Below, piece by piece: positions 48,706-57,762 of a DNA stretch of 64,000 bases. Made by a program: the position numbers and the translations under genes. This DNA is from UBA1431 sp002329665 (GTDB lineage Bacteria; Bacillota; Clostridia; Christensenellales; UBA1431). The notes under the pieces were generated by a model. The model worked only from the letters and a program-made list of their open reading frames with translations. It did not search any database and was not told where the DNA came from. The stretch's first letter is position 1. The number at the start of each line of letters is the position of its first letter. Where the stretch lies: NCBI GenBank assembly GCA_040772545.1, contig JAXGXY010000001.1, positions 682,001 through 746,000 of the forward strand, written 5' to 3'.

Positions 48706-50748
48706 TTACGCGCCTTCGTGCAACACGAAATCCACACCGGGCGGCGCGAGCCGGGCCGCGGCCACCTGCACGCGCACGGCCTGGCCGAGGCTGTAGCGCC
48801 TTCCCGTGCGTTCGCCGGTGAGCGTGCGCGCGCTCTCGTCGTATGCATAGTAATCGTCGTTCAGGGCGGTGATGTGCACCAGTCCTTCCACCGTGTTGTC
48901 CAGTTCGACGAATATGCCGAAATTGGTCACGCCGGATACCACGCCGTCGTAAACTTCGCCCAGGCGGCTTTGCATGTACTGCGCCTTCAACAAATCGTGC
49001 GCCTCACGTTCGGATTCCATCGATGCGATCTCGCAATTCGTGCAGCGCTTTGCGACGATTTCCGACGCTCCCGCCGGCTTCCTGCCCTCGATATGGGCTT
49101 TGAGCGCGCGGTGCGTCGCGAGGTCGGAGTACCTCCGGATGGGGGAGGTGAAGTGGCAGTAATGCGTGAACGCCAGCCCGTAATGCCCGTCGTCGGTGGC
49201 GGAATAGACCGCCTTTTGCATCGCGCGCAGGATCGCGAAGTTCACCACGTGTTCCTCCGGCTTGCCCTTTGCCGCCTTTATCACGCGCTGGAGTTGCTTG
49301 GGCGACGCGCCCCGGCCGCTGTAACCCATGCCCGCGAGGAACCGCCAGAGTTCCCCGGCCTTTTCCTCGTCCGGGACGGGGTGGGTGCGGTATACCACCG
49401 GGAGGTTTTCTTCAGAGGCCAGGGTGGCGACGGCGCGGTTCGCGGCCAGCATGAACTCCTCTATGAGCTGCGTCGCGCGGTCGGGCATCCGCTTCTCGAT
49501 CCGCTGCGCCCAGCCGTCTTCGCCCGTGACGAAATACGGTTCCGGCAGGTCGAAGTCCAGAGCGCCGTCGGCGATGCGCTGCGCCTTGAGCTGGGCGCGC
49601 AGGGCGTCCATCTTCTTGAGCGTGTCCATTAACCCTGCGTTTTTCCCCTTTCGGCCTTCGAGCAGTTGGAGGACCTCGCCGTAGGTGAGGCGGGCGCGCG
49701 AACGGATCACGCTCCTGACGATGCGCCGGCCGACGAGCCGTCCCTCGCCGTCGAAATCGAGCAGGGCGGACATCGTCAGCTTGTCCATGTCGGGCCAGAG
49801 GCTGCACAGCCCGTTGGAAAGGCGCTCGGGCAGCATGGGCAGCGTCAGCCCCGGCAGATAGGTGCTGTTGCCGCGCTCGTACCCCGCGGCGTCGAGCGCG
49901 GTGCCAGGCTTGACGTAATGCGACACGTCCGCGATGTGCACGCCTAAGCGCCGGATGCCGTTTTTGAGTTCTTCGAGCGATACCGCGTCGTCCAGGTCCT
50001 TGGCGTCAGCACCGTCGATGGTGAAAACGGTGAGGCCGCGCAGGTCTTTGCGCCCTTTCAGGTCGTCCTTCGTTATCTCGGGAAGCGCTTCGGCCTCGGC
50101 GAGCACGGCTTCGTCGAAGTACAGGGGGATGCCGTGGGAAACGGCGACGGCGCGAAGATAGCCGGCCGCATCGTTGCCGTCGCCCAGCACGCTTTCCACC
50201 GTCCCGCGCGCGGGGAGGCCGGAGTCGGACGGCACGGAGGTGATGCGCACGCTGACCAGGTCGCCGTCGCAGGCCTTCGCCTGTTTCGTGATACGGACTT
50301 TCCCCAGGCGCTGGTCGAGGCAGTGGACCATCGCACCCCCGGCCGTCACGGTGTAGCGGCCGGTTACGACCTCGTGCGCCTGGCCGGTCACTTCCCGCAC
50401 GACCGCCTGCGGCGGCGTCTTCCCGCGGCGGGGGAGGATGCGGCAGCGCACCTCGTCTTCGTGGCGCCCGCCGTGCAGGCCGCCGGTGACGACCCTGAAG
50501 CGTTCGCCCTCCTCGGAGACGAACTGCATCCGTCCCCGCCGGTCGACGCGCAGCCGCCCGTGCAGGATTTTGTCGCCCGAGGAAAGAGAGAAACGCGTGC
50601 TCCCCGACGAGACCAGCCGTCCCTGCCGCACCAGCGCTTCCACGGCGCTCTTCACCGCGGCGGAGGAAAGGCTGAGTTCTCTCTGCATGCGCTTGAGGGA
50701 GGCTGGTTTGTTGTACTGTTTCATCCAACGGTAGATTCTTTTTTCCAT
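48706..50748 (-). CDS. rnr: Ribonuclease R
   Basis: A 680-residue 3'-5' exoribonuclease of the RNB family. Order of domains: N-terminal winged helix (RIYRWMKQYNKPASLKRMQRELSLS), two cold-shock domains, the RNB catalytic domain (DGADAKDLDDAVS with the Mg-binding aspartates; RLGVHIADVSHYVKPGTALD; HYCHFTSPIRRYSDLATHRAL) and the C-terminal S1 domain (GEVYDGVVSGVTNFGIFVELDNTVEGLVHI). It lacks the long basic tail of E. coli RNase R. The start at 50748 is set by AGGAGA; an in-frame ATG 11 codons upstream has none. It cooperates with tmRNA/SmpB in degrading faulty mRNA. Confidence 0.95.
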   Translation of the reverse strand: MEKRIYRWMKQYNKPASLKRMQRELSLSSAAVKSAVEALVRQGRLVSSGSTRFSLSSGDKILHGRLRVDRRGRMQFVSEEGERFRVVTGGLHGGRHEDEVRCRILPRRGKTPPQAVVREVTGQAHEVVTGRYTVTAGGAMVHCLDQRLGKVRITKQAKACDGDLVSVRITSVPSDSGLPARGTVESVLGDGNDAAGYLRAVAVSHGIPLYFDEAVLAEAEALPEITKDDLKGRKDLRGLTVFTIDGADAKDLDDAVSLEELKNGIRRLGVHIADVSHYVKPGTALDAAGYERGNSTYLPGLTLPMLPERLSNGLCSLWPDMDKLTMSALLDFDGEGRLVGRRIVRSVIRSRARLTYGEVLQLLEGRKGKNAGLMDTLKKMDALRAQLKAQRIADGALDFDLPEPYFVTGEDGWAQRIEKRMPDRATQLIEEFMLAANRAVATLASEENLPVVYRTHPVPDEEKAGELWRFLAGMGYSGRGASPKQLQRVIKAAKGKPEEHVVNFAILRAMQKAVYSATDDGHYGLAFTHYCHFTSPIRRYSDLATHRALKAHIEGRKPAGASEIVAKRCTNCEIASMESEREAHDLLKAQYMQSRLGEVYDGVVSGVTNFGIFVELDNTVEGLVHITALNDDYYAYDESARTLTGERTGRRYSLGQAVRVQVAAARLAPPGVDFVLHEGA

Positions 50749-50840
50749 ATATCGAAATATTCTCCTAAAATTGATTTTCAAATTCCGGCAAACGCCTGGC
50801 TTGCACAGAGGCTAAACGTTGTTTTTTCGGGCGCGAAGCA

Positions 50841-50869
50841 TTGACAGACGCGCGCGCCTATATTATGAT
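50841..50869 (+). promoter_or_regulatory. Consensus promoter pointing into the rnr-secG gap
   Basis: TTGACA, 17 bases, TATGAT on the plus strand, opposite to both flanking genes. Its transcript would end at the hairpin at 50915-50947. Confidence 0.65.
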
Positions 50870-50875
50870 AATAAT

Positions 50876-50947
50876 CACAACAAAGCATACGTCTTACCTT
50901 TCTCCATATCCTTTGTTCCTGCGGTTCATGCCGCAGGAACGCTTTTT
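50876..50947 (+). ncRNA. Putative small RNA between rnr and secG
   Basis: About 70 bases between a consensus promoter and an intrinsic terminator, with no start codon in a sensible frame. The 5' ~35 bases are pyrimidine-rich and unstructured, the kind of region that pairs with ribosome sites; the 3' part is the terminator stem. It is encoded between rnr and secG on the other strand. Confidence 0.45.
50915..50947 (+). terminator. Rho-independent terminator (plus strand)
   Basis: A perfect 10-bp stem GTTCCTGCGG / CCGCAGGAAC, loop TTCATG, tail GCTTTTT. On the minus strand it has no U-run, so it does not suit secG. Confidence 0.75.
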
Positions 50948-51026
50948 ACCGGCCTTATGCAGACATAAAAACAGGTCGCCGTCCGCTTCAAAAAGAGAAC
51001 GGGACCTGCGTTCAATCGTGCGGGGT

Positions 51027-51278
51027 TCAGGCAAAACGGCCGTAGAGCACCATCCCGAGGGCGACGACGATGATCAGGACACAGCCGAGCTTGGTGAAGA
51101 AGACCAGACGCGCTTCGGAGCCCTTGATCTTACCCGAGCGCTGCAGGTTGGACTGGCCGCCCGTGAAGGTGGAAGCGAAGCCGCCGTCCCCTTTTTCGCT
51201 CTGCATCAGCACCACCGATATGGTGAAGATGCTCATAAGCACCAGGAAGATGCGTAAGATGATATCCAGGGTTCCCAT
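51027..51278 (-). CDS. secG: Protein-export membrane protein SecG
   Basis: An 83-residue subunit of the SecYEG translocon with two membrane helices: residues ~5-25 (IILRIFLVLMSIFTISVVLMQ) and ~58-80. The conserved QSEKGDGGFASTFTGG loop lies between them. The site GAGGAGGG precedes the ATG. The order secG-rnr-smpB-ssrA is conserved in many Firmicutes. Confidence 0.94.
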   Translation of the reverse strand: MGTLDIILRIFLVLMSIFTISVVLMQSEKGDGGFASTFTGGQSNLQRSGKIKGSEARLVFFTKLGCVLIIVVALGMVLYGRFA

Positions 51279-51311
51279 GCACGCCCTCCTCGATTATTCA
51301 TAGTGCCATTC

Positions 51312-51340
51312 ATTATAACGCACAGAAACCGGAAAATCAA
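51312..51340 (-). promoter_or_regulatory. secG promoter
   Basis: On the minus strand TTGATT, 17 bases, TATAAT lies ~35 bases before the secG start. Confidence 0.6.
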
Positions 51341-51426
51341 GTAAAACGGTCCTATGGCGGTTGCCCGCCCCGACAAAAGAAGGACGGGCGCCACGCGCTC
51401 ATCCTTCATCGGCATGATCCATAGCG

Positions 51427-51825
51427 TCAGGGCTGCGTGTCCCGGCCGTTTGCGGTTTCGCGCACGAACGCCCGGGGAAGGAAGAAACCGAACAGCGCCG
51501 AAAGCAGGTACATGTCGTGATACAAGGGTAACGCCCCGCACAGTATCACCACGAGCACCAGCAAGACGAGCCCCGCGAGCATGGCTTGGGCCTGTTTCAG
51601 CCGCAGCGGGCCGCCCTGCTTCCTGAAAAATGCAAACAGATGGGGATACGACAGGTACAGGCCGAACAGGAAGTGATATGTCAGCGCCCAGATGATGCCG
51701 GGCCATCCATTAAAGGTTCTTAACACCCAGGCGTCGATGGCATTGGAAATCAGGTGAACGAGGAGGAAAAACACGATGAGGAAGCCCGCGTTGAACAAAA
51801 ATGTCTTTACGGCATGTTGATTCAT
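51427..51825 (-). CDS. Small membrane protein of unknown function
   Basis: A 132-residue protein with about four hydrophobic segments: residues ~9-30, ~42-60, ~82-100 and ~103-120. It has an Arg/Lys-rich cytosolic loop (FFRKQGGPLRLKQ) and a hydrophilic tail. I do not recognise the family; some DUF-type phage-holin-like or VanZ-like proteins have a similar outline, but no motif decides. AGAAGG precedes the ATG weakly. Confidence 0.6.
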   Translation of the reverse strand: MNQHAVKTFLFNAGFLIVFFLLVHLISNAIDAWVLRTFNGWPGIIWALTYHFLFGLYLSYPHLFAFFRKQGGPLRLKQAQAMLAGLVLLVLVVILCGALPLYHDMYLLSALFGFFLPRAFVRETANGRDTQP

Positions 51826-52024
51826 GGCCTTCTACTCGCTATCCCTGCAAAGTTTTAACCGTGCCCCAGGCAGGTCGTGTTGTAGGATTCCACAAACATT
51901 ACCGGATTCCTCTGTTTAAGCAGGTATATTCAAAAAATTCTATAGGGTGACGAAACATGATGAAAAACTCCGGGCAACTGCGCGGAGTGATGCGCGTATG
52001 CTAATAAAAAAGGGAGGGAAAGAC

Positions 52025-52642
52025 ATGGACGACATCGCCTCGTCCGGCGTGCTCCGGCTCGTGAACAGGAAACGCACCCTCGGGGCGGACTTCGTCCCCG
52101 AAGACCTTGCCGCCGCCGCGGACTACGGCATCCCCGTCGCGGACCCGGGGATTCGGCTGCAAAGCTGCGCCTGCGCCGCGCTCGCCAAGCTTATGCGGCA
52201 GGCGCTGGACGAAGGCGCGGGCGAGATCGTCCTGTTCAGCGGTTACCGTTCCTACTCGGAGCAGAAGAAACTGCACGAGGACAAAATAAGGCGGCTTTAT
52301 CGTCAGGGGATGTCACTGAGGCGCGCGCAGGCCGCCGCCTGCACGGTCGTCGCGCCGCCTGGGGCGAGCGAACATCAGCTCGGTCTTGCCGCCGACGTCA
52401 CCGTGCCCGCGTTTCTGAGCATGAAGGACCCGCTCATCGAAGCTTTCGCCGATACCCCGCAGGGCGTATGGCTGGCGGAAAAAGCGGCCGAAACCGGCTT
52501 CGTTCTCAGGTACCCCGCGGACAAACGGGAAAGCACGGGCGTGTGCTTCGAACCCTGGCACCTGCGCTACGTCGGTGAGGTGCACGCGGAGCGCATGCGG
52601 CGGGGGCACATGTGCCTGGAAGAATACCTCTACGCGTGTTGA
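52025..52642 (+). CDS. VanY-type D-alanyl-D-alanine carboxypeptidase (M15B)
   Basis: A 205-residue zinc peptidase. Motifs: FSGYRSYSEQ, SEHQLGLAADV (His and Asp zinc ligands) and EPWHLRYVG (the catalytic Glu and third ligand). It trims terminal D-Ala from peptidoglycan precursors. No signal peptide or membrane anchor is visible from ATG 52025, which has GGGAGGG; the upstream in-frame extension to 51947 does not add one. It may therefore act in the cytosol or mother cell, or have lost its export signal. Confidence 0.87.
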   Translation: MDDIASSGVLRLVNRKRTLGADFVPEDLAAAADYGIPVADPGIRLQSCACAALAKLMRQALDEGAGEIVLFSGYRSYSEQKKLHEDKIRRLYRQGMSLRRAQAAACTVVAPPGASEHQLGLAADVTVPAFLSMKDPLIEAFADTPQGVWLAEKAAETGFVLRYPADKRESTGVCFEPWHLRYVGEVHAERMRRGHMCLEEYLYAC

Positions 52643-52662
52643 GCGAATCTGTCATCGGCAAA

Positions 52663-52690
52663 AAAAAACGGCGCATTTGCGCCGTTTTTT
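52663..52690. terminator. Bidirectional terminator
   Basis: AAAAAACGGCGC / GCGCCGTTTTTT with loop ATTT, between convergent VanY and metH genes. Confidence 0.8.
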
Positions 52691-52703
52691 TATACAGGGA
52701 TAC

Positions 52704-55073
52704 TCAGCCCGAAGCCCCGGCCTCCATAAGCTGCTTGGCGGCCGCAACCGCCGCGTTGGCGTCCTTGCCGTACCGGTCGGCGCCGATCGCCTTGGCGTAT
52801 TCCTCGGTCACCGCCGCGCCCCCGACCATGATCCTGCTTTTGAGGCCGTTTTCGCGGGCGAGCGCGATCACGGCGCGCATCTGTTCCGTCGTGGTGGTCA
52901 GCAGCGCAGAAAGGCCGATGATGTCGGCGTTTTCCCGCTTTGCCGTCTCGACGATACGCTGCGCCGGGACGTCCTTGCCCAGGTCGTGCACCGCGAAACC
53001 GTGGCTTTTGAGCAGCATGCCCACGATGTTTTTCCCTATGTCGTGGATGTCGCCCTTCACGGTGGCTAGCACGACGGTGCCGGGCTGCGCCTTCGTCTCG
53101 CACGCGGCGAGCCGGGGCTCGAGCAGGACGAACGCCGCCTGCACGGCCTTTGCGCTTCGCATGAGCTGGGGGAGGAAATACGCGCCAGTCTCGAACAAGT
53201 CCCCGACTTCGTTGAGCGCGGGGATGATCTCCCCGTCGATGATCGCGCGCGCGTCCGAGGTGTGGAGCGCCTTTTTTACAAGCCCCGTGATCGCGTGCGC
53301 GTCGCCGGTGAGCACGGCGCCGTAGACGCCTTCGCGCGCAGGCGCCGCCGGAGCGTCGGCAGCGGCCATGGCCGCCACGTAGTGCTGCGCGTCCGGGTCG
53401 TTGCCTTTAAGAAGGTCGCAGGAAAGGCGCAGCGCGTGCAGCGAGCGGCTTCCCGGATCGCAGATGGCCATGTCCAGCCCGTTTTCCACGGCCATGGCCA
53501 GCAAAGCGGCGTTGAGCCATTCGCGCTCAGGCAGGCCGAAGGATACGTTGGAGATGCCCAGGATCGTGTGCAGGGAACGCTTCGAGCACGCGCGCACCAC
53601 GCGCATCGTCTCGACGGCCGCCTGCGGCGCGGACGACACGGCCATCACGAGGCCGTCGACCACGATGGACTCCTTGGGGATTCCCAGGCGCTGCGCTATC
53701 GTGACGGCCTGGTCGACGAGCACCAGCCTCTCCGGGGCGGTGGCGGGGATGCTTTGCCCGAGCGGCAGCAGTATGAACATCGCGCCGTATTTTTTGGCCA
53801 GCTTCAGCCTTTCTTCCAGGTCTTCGCCGCCCGCCGGGATGGAATTGATGAGCGCGCGCCCGGGATAGACCCGAAGCGCCGCCTCCAGCGCCGACGGGTC
53901 CGCCGTGTCGATGCTCAGCGGCGAGGGGAGCGCCGCCGAGAGCGTGAGCACTGCCTGTTTGAGCAGTTCGGCCTCGTTGACGCCCGCCATGCCGACGTTG
54001 ACGTCCAGTACGTGCGCCCCGGCTGCCTGCTGCTGCTGTCCGAGCTCGACCGCTTTTTCCATGTTCCCGGCTTTAAACGCGGCCTGCAGCGCCTTTTTTC
54101 CCGTCGGGTTGATGCGCTCGCCGACCACGCATAGGGGCCCGCCGACAAGCTGGGTGCGGGTGGACGACGTGAGGGCGGAGAAGGGTTCCGTGCGGCGCGC
54201 AGGCCTCGGCTGCCCGGCGAGCTGGCCGCTGAGGGCCGCGATGTGTCCGGGCGTGGTGCCGCAGCAGCCGCCCAGCACGCTCGCGCCCGCCTCGTAAAGG
54301 CGGAGCATCCAGAACACGAACTCGTCCGCGTCCATGTCGAAGCGGGTAGTGCCGTCTTTGAGGATCGGCATGCCGGCGTTGGGCTTGACGACGATGGGGA
54401 CCCTGGCGTAGGGGCGCATGGCCTGGACCAGCGCGAGCATCTCCTGCGGGCCCGTGGAACAGTTGCAGCCCACCGCGTCTGCGTCGAGCGATTGCAGGGT
54501 AATAAGCGCCGTGCGCGCGTCCGTGCCGGTGAGGGTGTGCCCGCCCCTCTCGAAGGTCATGCTCACCAGCACCGGCAGGCTGCAGGTCTCGCGCGCCGCG
54601 ATGAGCGCAGCGCGGGCTTCCTGCAGGTCGAGCATGGTCTCGATGAGGATGAAGTCGACGCCGGCCTCCGCGAGCGCGCCTATCTGTTCGGCGAAGCCGG
54701 CCACGGCTTCCTCGAACGGCAGTTCTCCGAAGGGCTCCACGAACAGCCCCGTGGGCCCCACGTCGCCGCCGACGAAAACGTCGCCGCCCACCGCCTCGCG
54801 CGTGAGGGCCGCAAGGCGCCGGTTCATGTCCGCGGCCTTGTCCGAAAGGCCGTATTCGGAGAGCTTGTGACGGGTGCCGCCCAGCGTGCAGGTCAGCACC
54901 GCCTGCGCTCCGGCGCGCACGTAGCGCCGCTGAAGGTCTTTGAGCGCTTCGGGGTTGGCCAGCGCCCAGGCCTCCGGGCAGCCGTGGAGTCCCAGTTGCA
55001 TGAGGTTGGTGCCGGTGGCGCCGTCGAGTATGAACGTCTTTTTCTTTAAAATATTCCGGAAATCGTTACGCAA
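52704..55073 (-). CDS. metH: B12-dependent methionine synthase, activation domain missing
   Basis: A 789-residue cobalamin enzyme. Modules: homocysteine-binding barrel (~1-290; zinc Cys in GCNCSTG and GGCCGTTPGH), pterin-binding barrel (~310-575; VGERINPTGKKAL, DVNVGMAGVNE), cobalamin cap (~585-655) and B12-binding Rossmann domain (~660-785; DIHDIGKNIVG with the axial His). The AdoMet-binding reactivation domain of E. coli MetH is absent, as in Clostridia and Thermotoga; the adjacent gene supplies a related domain. It links the cobU/S/C genes to methionine and THF metabolism. Confidence 0.95.
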   Translation of the reverse strand: MRNDFRNILKKKTFILDGATGTNLMQLGLHGCPEAWALANPEALKDLQRRYVRAGAQAVLTCTLGGTRHKLSEYGLSDKAADMNRRLAALTREAVGGDVFVGGDVGPTGLFVEPFGELPFEEAVAGFAEQIGALAEAGVDFILIETMLDLQEARAALIAARETCSLPVLVSMTFERGGHTLTGTDARTALITLQSLDADAVGCNCSTGPQEMLALVQAMRPYARVPIVVKPNAGMPILKDGTTRFDMDADEFVFWMLRLYEAGASVLGGCCGTTPGHIAALSGQLAGQPRPARRTEPFSALTSSTRTQLVGGPLCVVGERINPTGKKALQAAFKAGNMEKAVELGQQQQAAGAHVLDVNVGMAGVNEAELLKQAVLTLSAALPSPLSIDTADPSALEAALRVYPGRALINSIPAGGEDLEERLKLAKKYGAMFILLPLGQSIPATAPERLVLVDQAVTIAQRLGIPKESIVVDGLVMAVSSAPQAAVETMRVVRACSKRSLHTILGISNVSFGLPEREWLNAALLAMAVENGLDMAICDPGSRSLHALRLSCDLLKGNDPDAQHYVAAMAAADAPAAPAREGVYGAVLTGDAHAITGLVKKALHTSDARAIIDGEIIPALNEVGDLFETGAYFLPQLMRSAKAVQAAFVLLEPRLAACETKAQPGTVVLATVKGDIHDIGKNIVGMLLKSHGFAVHDLGKDVPAQRIVETAKRENADIIGLSALLTTTTEQMRAVIALARENGLKSRIMVGGAAVTEEYAKAIGADRYGKDANAAVAAAKQLMEAGASG

Positions 55074-55710
55074 TGGTCTGTACCCCCGCGACGGCCAGGA
55101 CGCTTTTTTCGGGCGAGAGCATGAAACTTTTTTCGTCGATCGACATGCCCAGGTTGCCCAGCATCAGCCGGTCAAATATCGTTTTTTGGAATGAGAGGGC
55201 GACGTCGCCGTAGCCAGGACTGAACCGGCGCCTGGTGAACCCGAGGCCGCTGTGGCGGATCAGGGCGCCCTGGATGCTAAGGATGGAGTCCAGGCCCGCG
55301 TCCGCGCACTGCGCCGCGACAGCGTCGAGGATCACGGCCTCGTCCGCCGCGTTCGCGCCGAAGCGCTCGGCGACCAGCGCCGGCGCGTCGGGCACGCTTG
55401 CGCCGAGGAAGGCGGCTTCCAGGCACCCGTCGAGCAGGGCGAAGAGGCCTTCTGATGAAATGGCCGTCCCGTCGCCGAGGAAGACGCTGCCGGGCGAAAG
55501 CGTGCCGGTGATGGGCACGCGCAGGAACGCGCCGCAGACCCTGAGCCGCGACGCGAAACGGTCTATCGCTGAAACGACGTCTTCGGGCGGCGGGCCCGAG
55601 GATTTCTTGTACCCCAGCCGAAGAAGCACGCGCTCGACCGGGGGCTTAACGGGCAGCGCATGGTAGTAGGTGATGCCCGCAGTCATAGGCAGGTTCCTTC
55701 CCAAATACAT
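55066..55710 (-). CDS. MetH activation-domain-like protein
   Basis: A 214-residue stand-alone protein whose C-terminal part carries the MetH reactivation-domain motif GFTRRRFSPGYGD (R-x-S-P-G-Y), used there to bind AdoMet. It most likely reactivates oxidised MetH(cob(II)alamin), in place of the domain missing from metH. Its 3' end overlaps the metH start by 8 bases, so the two are co-translated. The N-terminal ~110 residues lack clear motifs. Confidence 0.82.
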   Translation of the reverse strand: MYLGRNLPMTAGITYYHALPVKPPVERVLLRLGYKKSSGPPPEDVVSAIDRFASRLRVCGAFLRVPITGTLSPGSVFLGDGTAISSEGLFALLDGCLEAAFLGASVPDAPALVAERFGANAADEAVILDAVAAQCADAGLDSILSIQGALIRHSGLGFTRRRFSPGYGDVALSFQKTIFDRLMLGNLGMSIDEKSFMLSPEKSVLAVAGVQTIA

Positions 55711-55860
55711 ATATGGCGTGTGAGGCGGTCGGGAACAGCGGCACCGTTCACAAGCTTATTCTATTGCATTTTTGGTGAGATTGCAAACCGCCCGCAAATG
55801 TGATTTAATGTATTTTACACAGTCCTGACCGCAAACTGCACCCAAGGAGTTGTTGAAGAA

Positions 55861-56724
55861 ATGCGCATCAAGGATCTGTTTGCACGAAAGCGGCCGACCC
55901 TGTCGTTCGAGGTGTTCCCGCCGAAGACGGACGTGCCGGTGGATACGCTCTACGAGACGCTCGAAAGGCTCAGCGGCCTCGCGCCCGACTATATCAGCGT
56001 CACTTACGGGGCGGGCGGATCCAACAGCGCCCGGATGATCGAGATCGCCGGCGCGGTCGAGAACAGGTTCAAACAGTGTGCGCTCGCGCATTTCACCTGC
56101 GTGGGCGCGACCCGCGATAGCGTTAACGCCCAGCTCGAGGCCATAAAAAACGCCGGGATCGAGAACATCCTCGCGCTGCGCGGAGACATCCCGGCAGGCA
56201 TGCCCAGGGAAGAGGCGTTCGTGCATTTCAGGCACGCGAGCGACCTCGTTGAGCACATCGCGAAGAAGGGCAGTTTTTGCATAGGCGCCGCCGCGTACCC
56301 CGAGGTCCATTTCGAGAGCGACAGCCGGGAGAGGGACATCGCGTTTTTGAAGAAAAAGGTGGACGCGGGCGCGGACTTCCTGGTGACGCAGATGTTTTTC
56401 GACAACGACGCCTTTTTCGGGTTCCGGGACGCCGCATACGGGGCGGGGGTGCGCGTGCCTGTTGTCACGGGGATCATGCCGGTGCTGGACCCGGCCCAGA
56501 TCCTTAGGATGACGCGGATGTCCGGATGTTCGGTACCCGCCAAGCTCTCGCGCCTTTTTGCGCGCCACGCAAACGACCCGGAGGGCCTCAGGGCGGTCGG
56601 CCTCGACTACGCCTGCGCGCAGGTGGGCGAACTCGTCGAAAAAGGCGTGGACGGCATCCACCTTTACTCGATGAACAGGTGGGAAGCGACCACGCACATC
56701 GTGCGCGCCTGCGGGCTCAGGTAG
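55861..56724 (+). CDS. metF: 5,10-methylenetetrahydrofolate reductase
   Basis: A 287-residue flavoprotein that makes 5-methyl-THF, the methyl donor of MetH. Motifs: LSFEVFPPKTD at the N-terminus, ISVTYGAGGS, LALRGDIP and the FMN/FAD-site DFLVTQMFFDN, followed by PVVTGIMPV. The site AAGGAG precedes the ATG. Transcribed divergently from the metH pair. The 150-base intergenic region between them shows no SAM or cobalamin riboswitch that I can fold by eye. Confidence 0.94.
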   Translation: MRIKDLFARKRPTLSFEVFPPKTDVPVDTLYETLERLSGLAPDYISVTYGAGGSNSARMIEIAGAVENRFKQCALAHFTCVGATRDSVNAQLEAIKNAGIENILALRGDIPAGMPREEAFVHFRHASDLVEHIAKKGSFCIGAAAYPEVHFESDSRERDIAFLKKKVDAGADFLVTQMFFDNDAFFGFRDAAYGAGVRVPVVTGIMPVLDPAQILRMTRMSGCSVPAKLSRLFARHANDPEGLRAVGLDYACAQVGELVEKGVDGIHLYSMNRWEATTHIVRACGLR

Positions 56725-56735
56725 GACACAAACAG

Positions 56736-56765
56736 AAAAAAGCGGGGGAAAACCCCCGCTTTTTT
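56736..56765. terminator. Terminator of metF, bidirectional
   Basis: AAAAAAGCGGGGG / CCCCCGCTTTTTT with loop AAAA, between metF and the DUF2935 gene. Confidence 0.85.
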
Positions 56766-56780
56766 AGCGTAAGGAACGAT

Positions 56781-57701
56781 TCATTTGCTCATTCCCAGCA
56801 CATACAGGTAATGGTTGGCTTCCCTCAGAACATGGTCGCCGAGCAGCGGCAGGATGATCGACTGGATCTGGCAGTTGAGGATGCCGTCAGTGCCGGCTGA
56901 TTTGAAGTCCCTGAGCCTTATGGTCTCCGCAATGCTTTCGTCCGTGACCTTTGCGGCTTCCAACGTATGGTTTGTCGCTTCGACCGCCTCGGCAGTGAGC
57001 TTGTCAAACGTTTTGCCAAACATCCTCGCGGTATCTATGAGATTCTGTTCGGAGGGGTCAAGAAGCCCCGCGATGAATTTTGAGTGTTCGGCCATTATGC
57101 GGTTCCAGAACGCTTCCTTGTTGATCAGGTCCCGGGGGTCCATTATGTCTTCGCCTTTTACGAGCATAACCAGCATCGTCATGAAAAACCTTGCTTCCCT
57201 GAGGATATGTTCGATCAACAGGGGATAATTGAGGGTGAACATTTCGCATGACCGGACACTTGCTAAGAGCCTGCTTTTGAAGTCGGCCAGCATGGACGTT
57301 GCCCGGTATGCCTTTCGGTCCAGCGCTTCCACGGCCCTTACCAGATCGCGTGGGGGCGCGCCGCGGTCCCCCGGCCCGATCGCCGCCTCTTTCTTAGTTA
57401 TCAGGGGATCGATCAAAACGCCTGTGTAGAACTTCGTGAGGCGTTCGGCTTCCATCGTGTACTCCGTGACGAATTGCTGTGATTCTATCGCCCGTTCGCT
57501 CACGTACCCGTCGGCCAGTTCCGCCGCCTCATCAAGCAGTTTTTCGAAAACCATCCTCAAATTGGCGGCCTCTTCCGCCGTGCGGCTGTCCCGCGGCGTG
57601 AATCCCAGTTCCAGAAAAAGCGCGTGTTCCTTCATGATCCTCAGGAAAAACAGGTTAAGATCCAGGGACATCATTACAAAATCGTTGGGTGTAAGCATCA
57701 T
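56781..57701 (-). CDS. DUF2935 family protein
   Basis: A 306-residue helical protein with two similar halves, each carrying an E-H pattern: IMKEHALFLELGFTPRD at the start and IMAEHSKFIAGLLDPSE in the middle, with FLRIMKEHAL and FWNRIMAEHSK. This is the DUF2935 family of Bacillus and Clostridium, predicted ferritin-like and found in spore formers; its role is unknown. The conserved E/H pairs could bind metal. GGATGTGG precedes the ATG. Confidence 0.85.
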   Translation of the reverse strand: MMLTPNDFVMMSLDLNLFFLRIMKEHALFLELGFTPRDSRTAEEAANLRMVFEKLLDEAAELADGYVSERAIESQQFVTEYTMEAERLTKFYTGVLIDPLITKKEAAIGPGDRGAPPRDLVRAVEALDRKAYRATSMLADFKSRLLASVRSCEMFTLNYPLLIEHILREARFFMTMLVMLVKGEDIMDPRDLINKEAFWNRIMAEHSKFIAGLLDPSEQNLIDTARMFGKTFDKLTAEAVEATNHTLEAAKVTDESIAETIRLRDFKSAGTDGILNCQIQSIILPLLGDHVLREANHYLYVLGMSK

Positions 57702-57733
57702 TCCACATCCTTTTTGGCTTAGATGGTGAAATG

Positions 57734-57758
57734 AAAAGGCGGGGCATGACCGCCTTTT
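57734..57758. terminator. Terminator of the coat-like gene, bidirectional
   Basis: AAAAGGCGG / CCGCCTTTT with a 7-base loop. Confidence 0.75.
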
Positions 57759-57762
57759 TCAT

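Noticed and set aside
52704..55049. Several long plus-strand frames over metH (also over hflX, rnr and atpA on the opposite strand)
   Set aside because: They are Arg/Ala/Gly-rich antisense shadows produced by high GC in third positions of the real genes.
55711..55860. SAM or cobalamin riboswitch between metF and the metH pair
   Set aside because: The 150 bases contain no S-box or B12-box core and no nested stems; only promoter-like AT stretches are visible.
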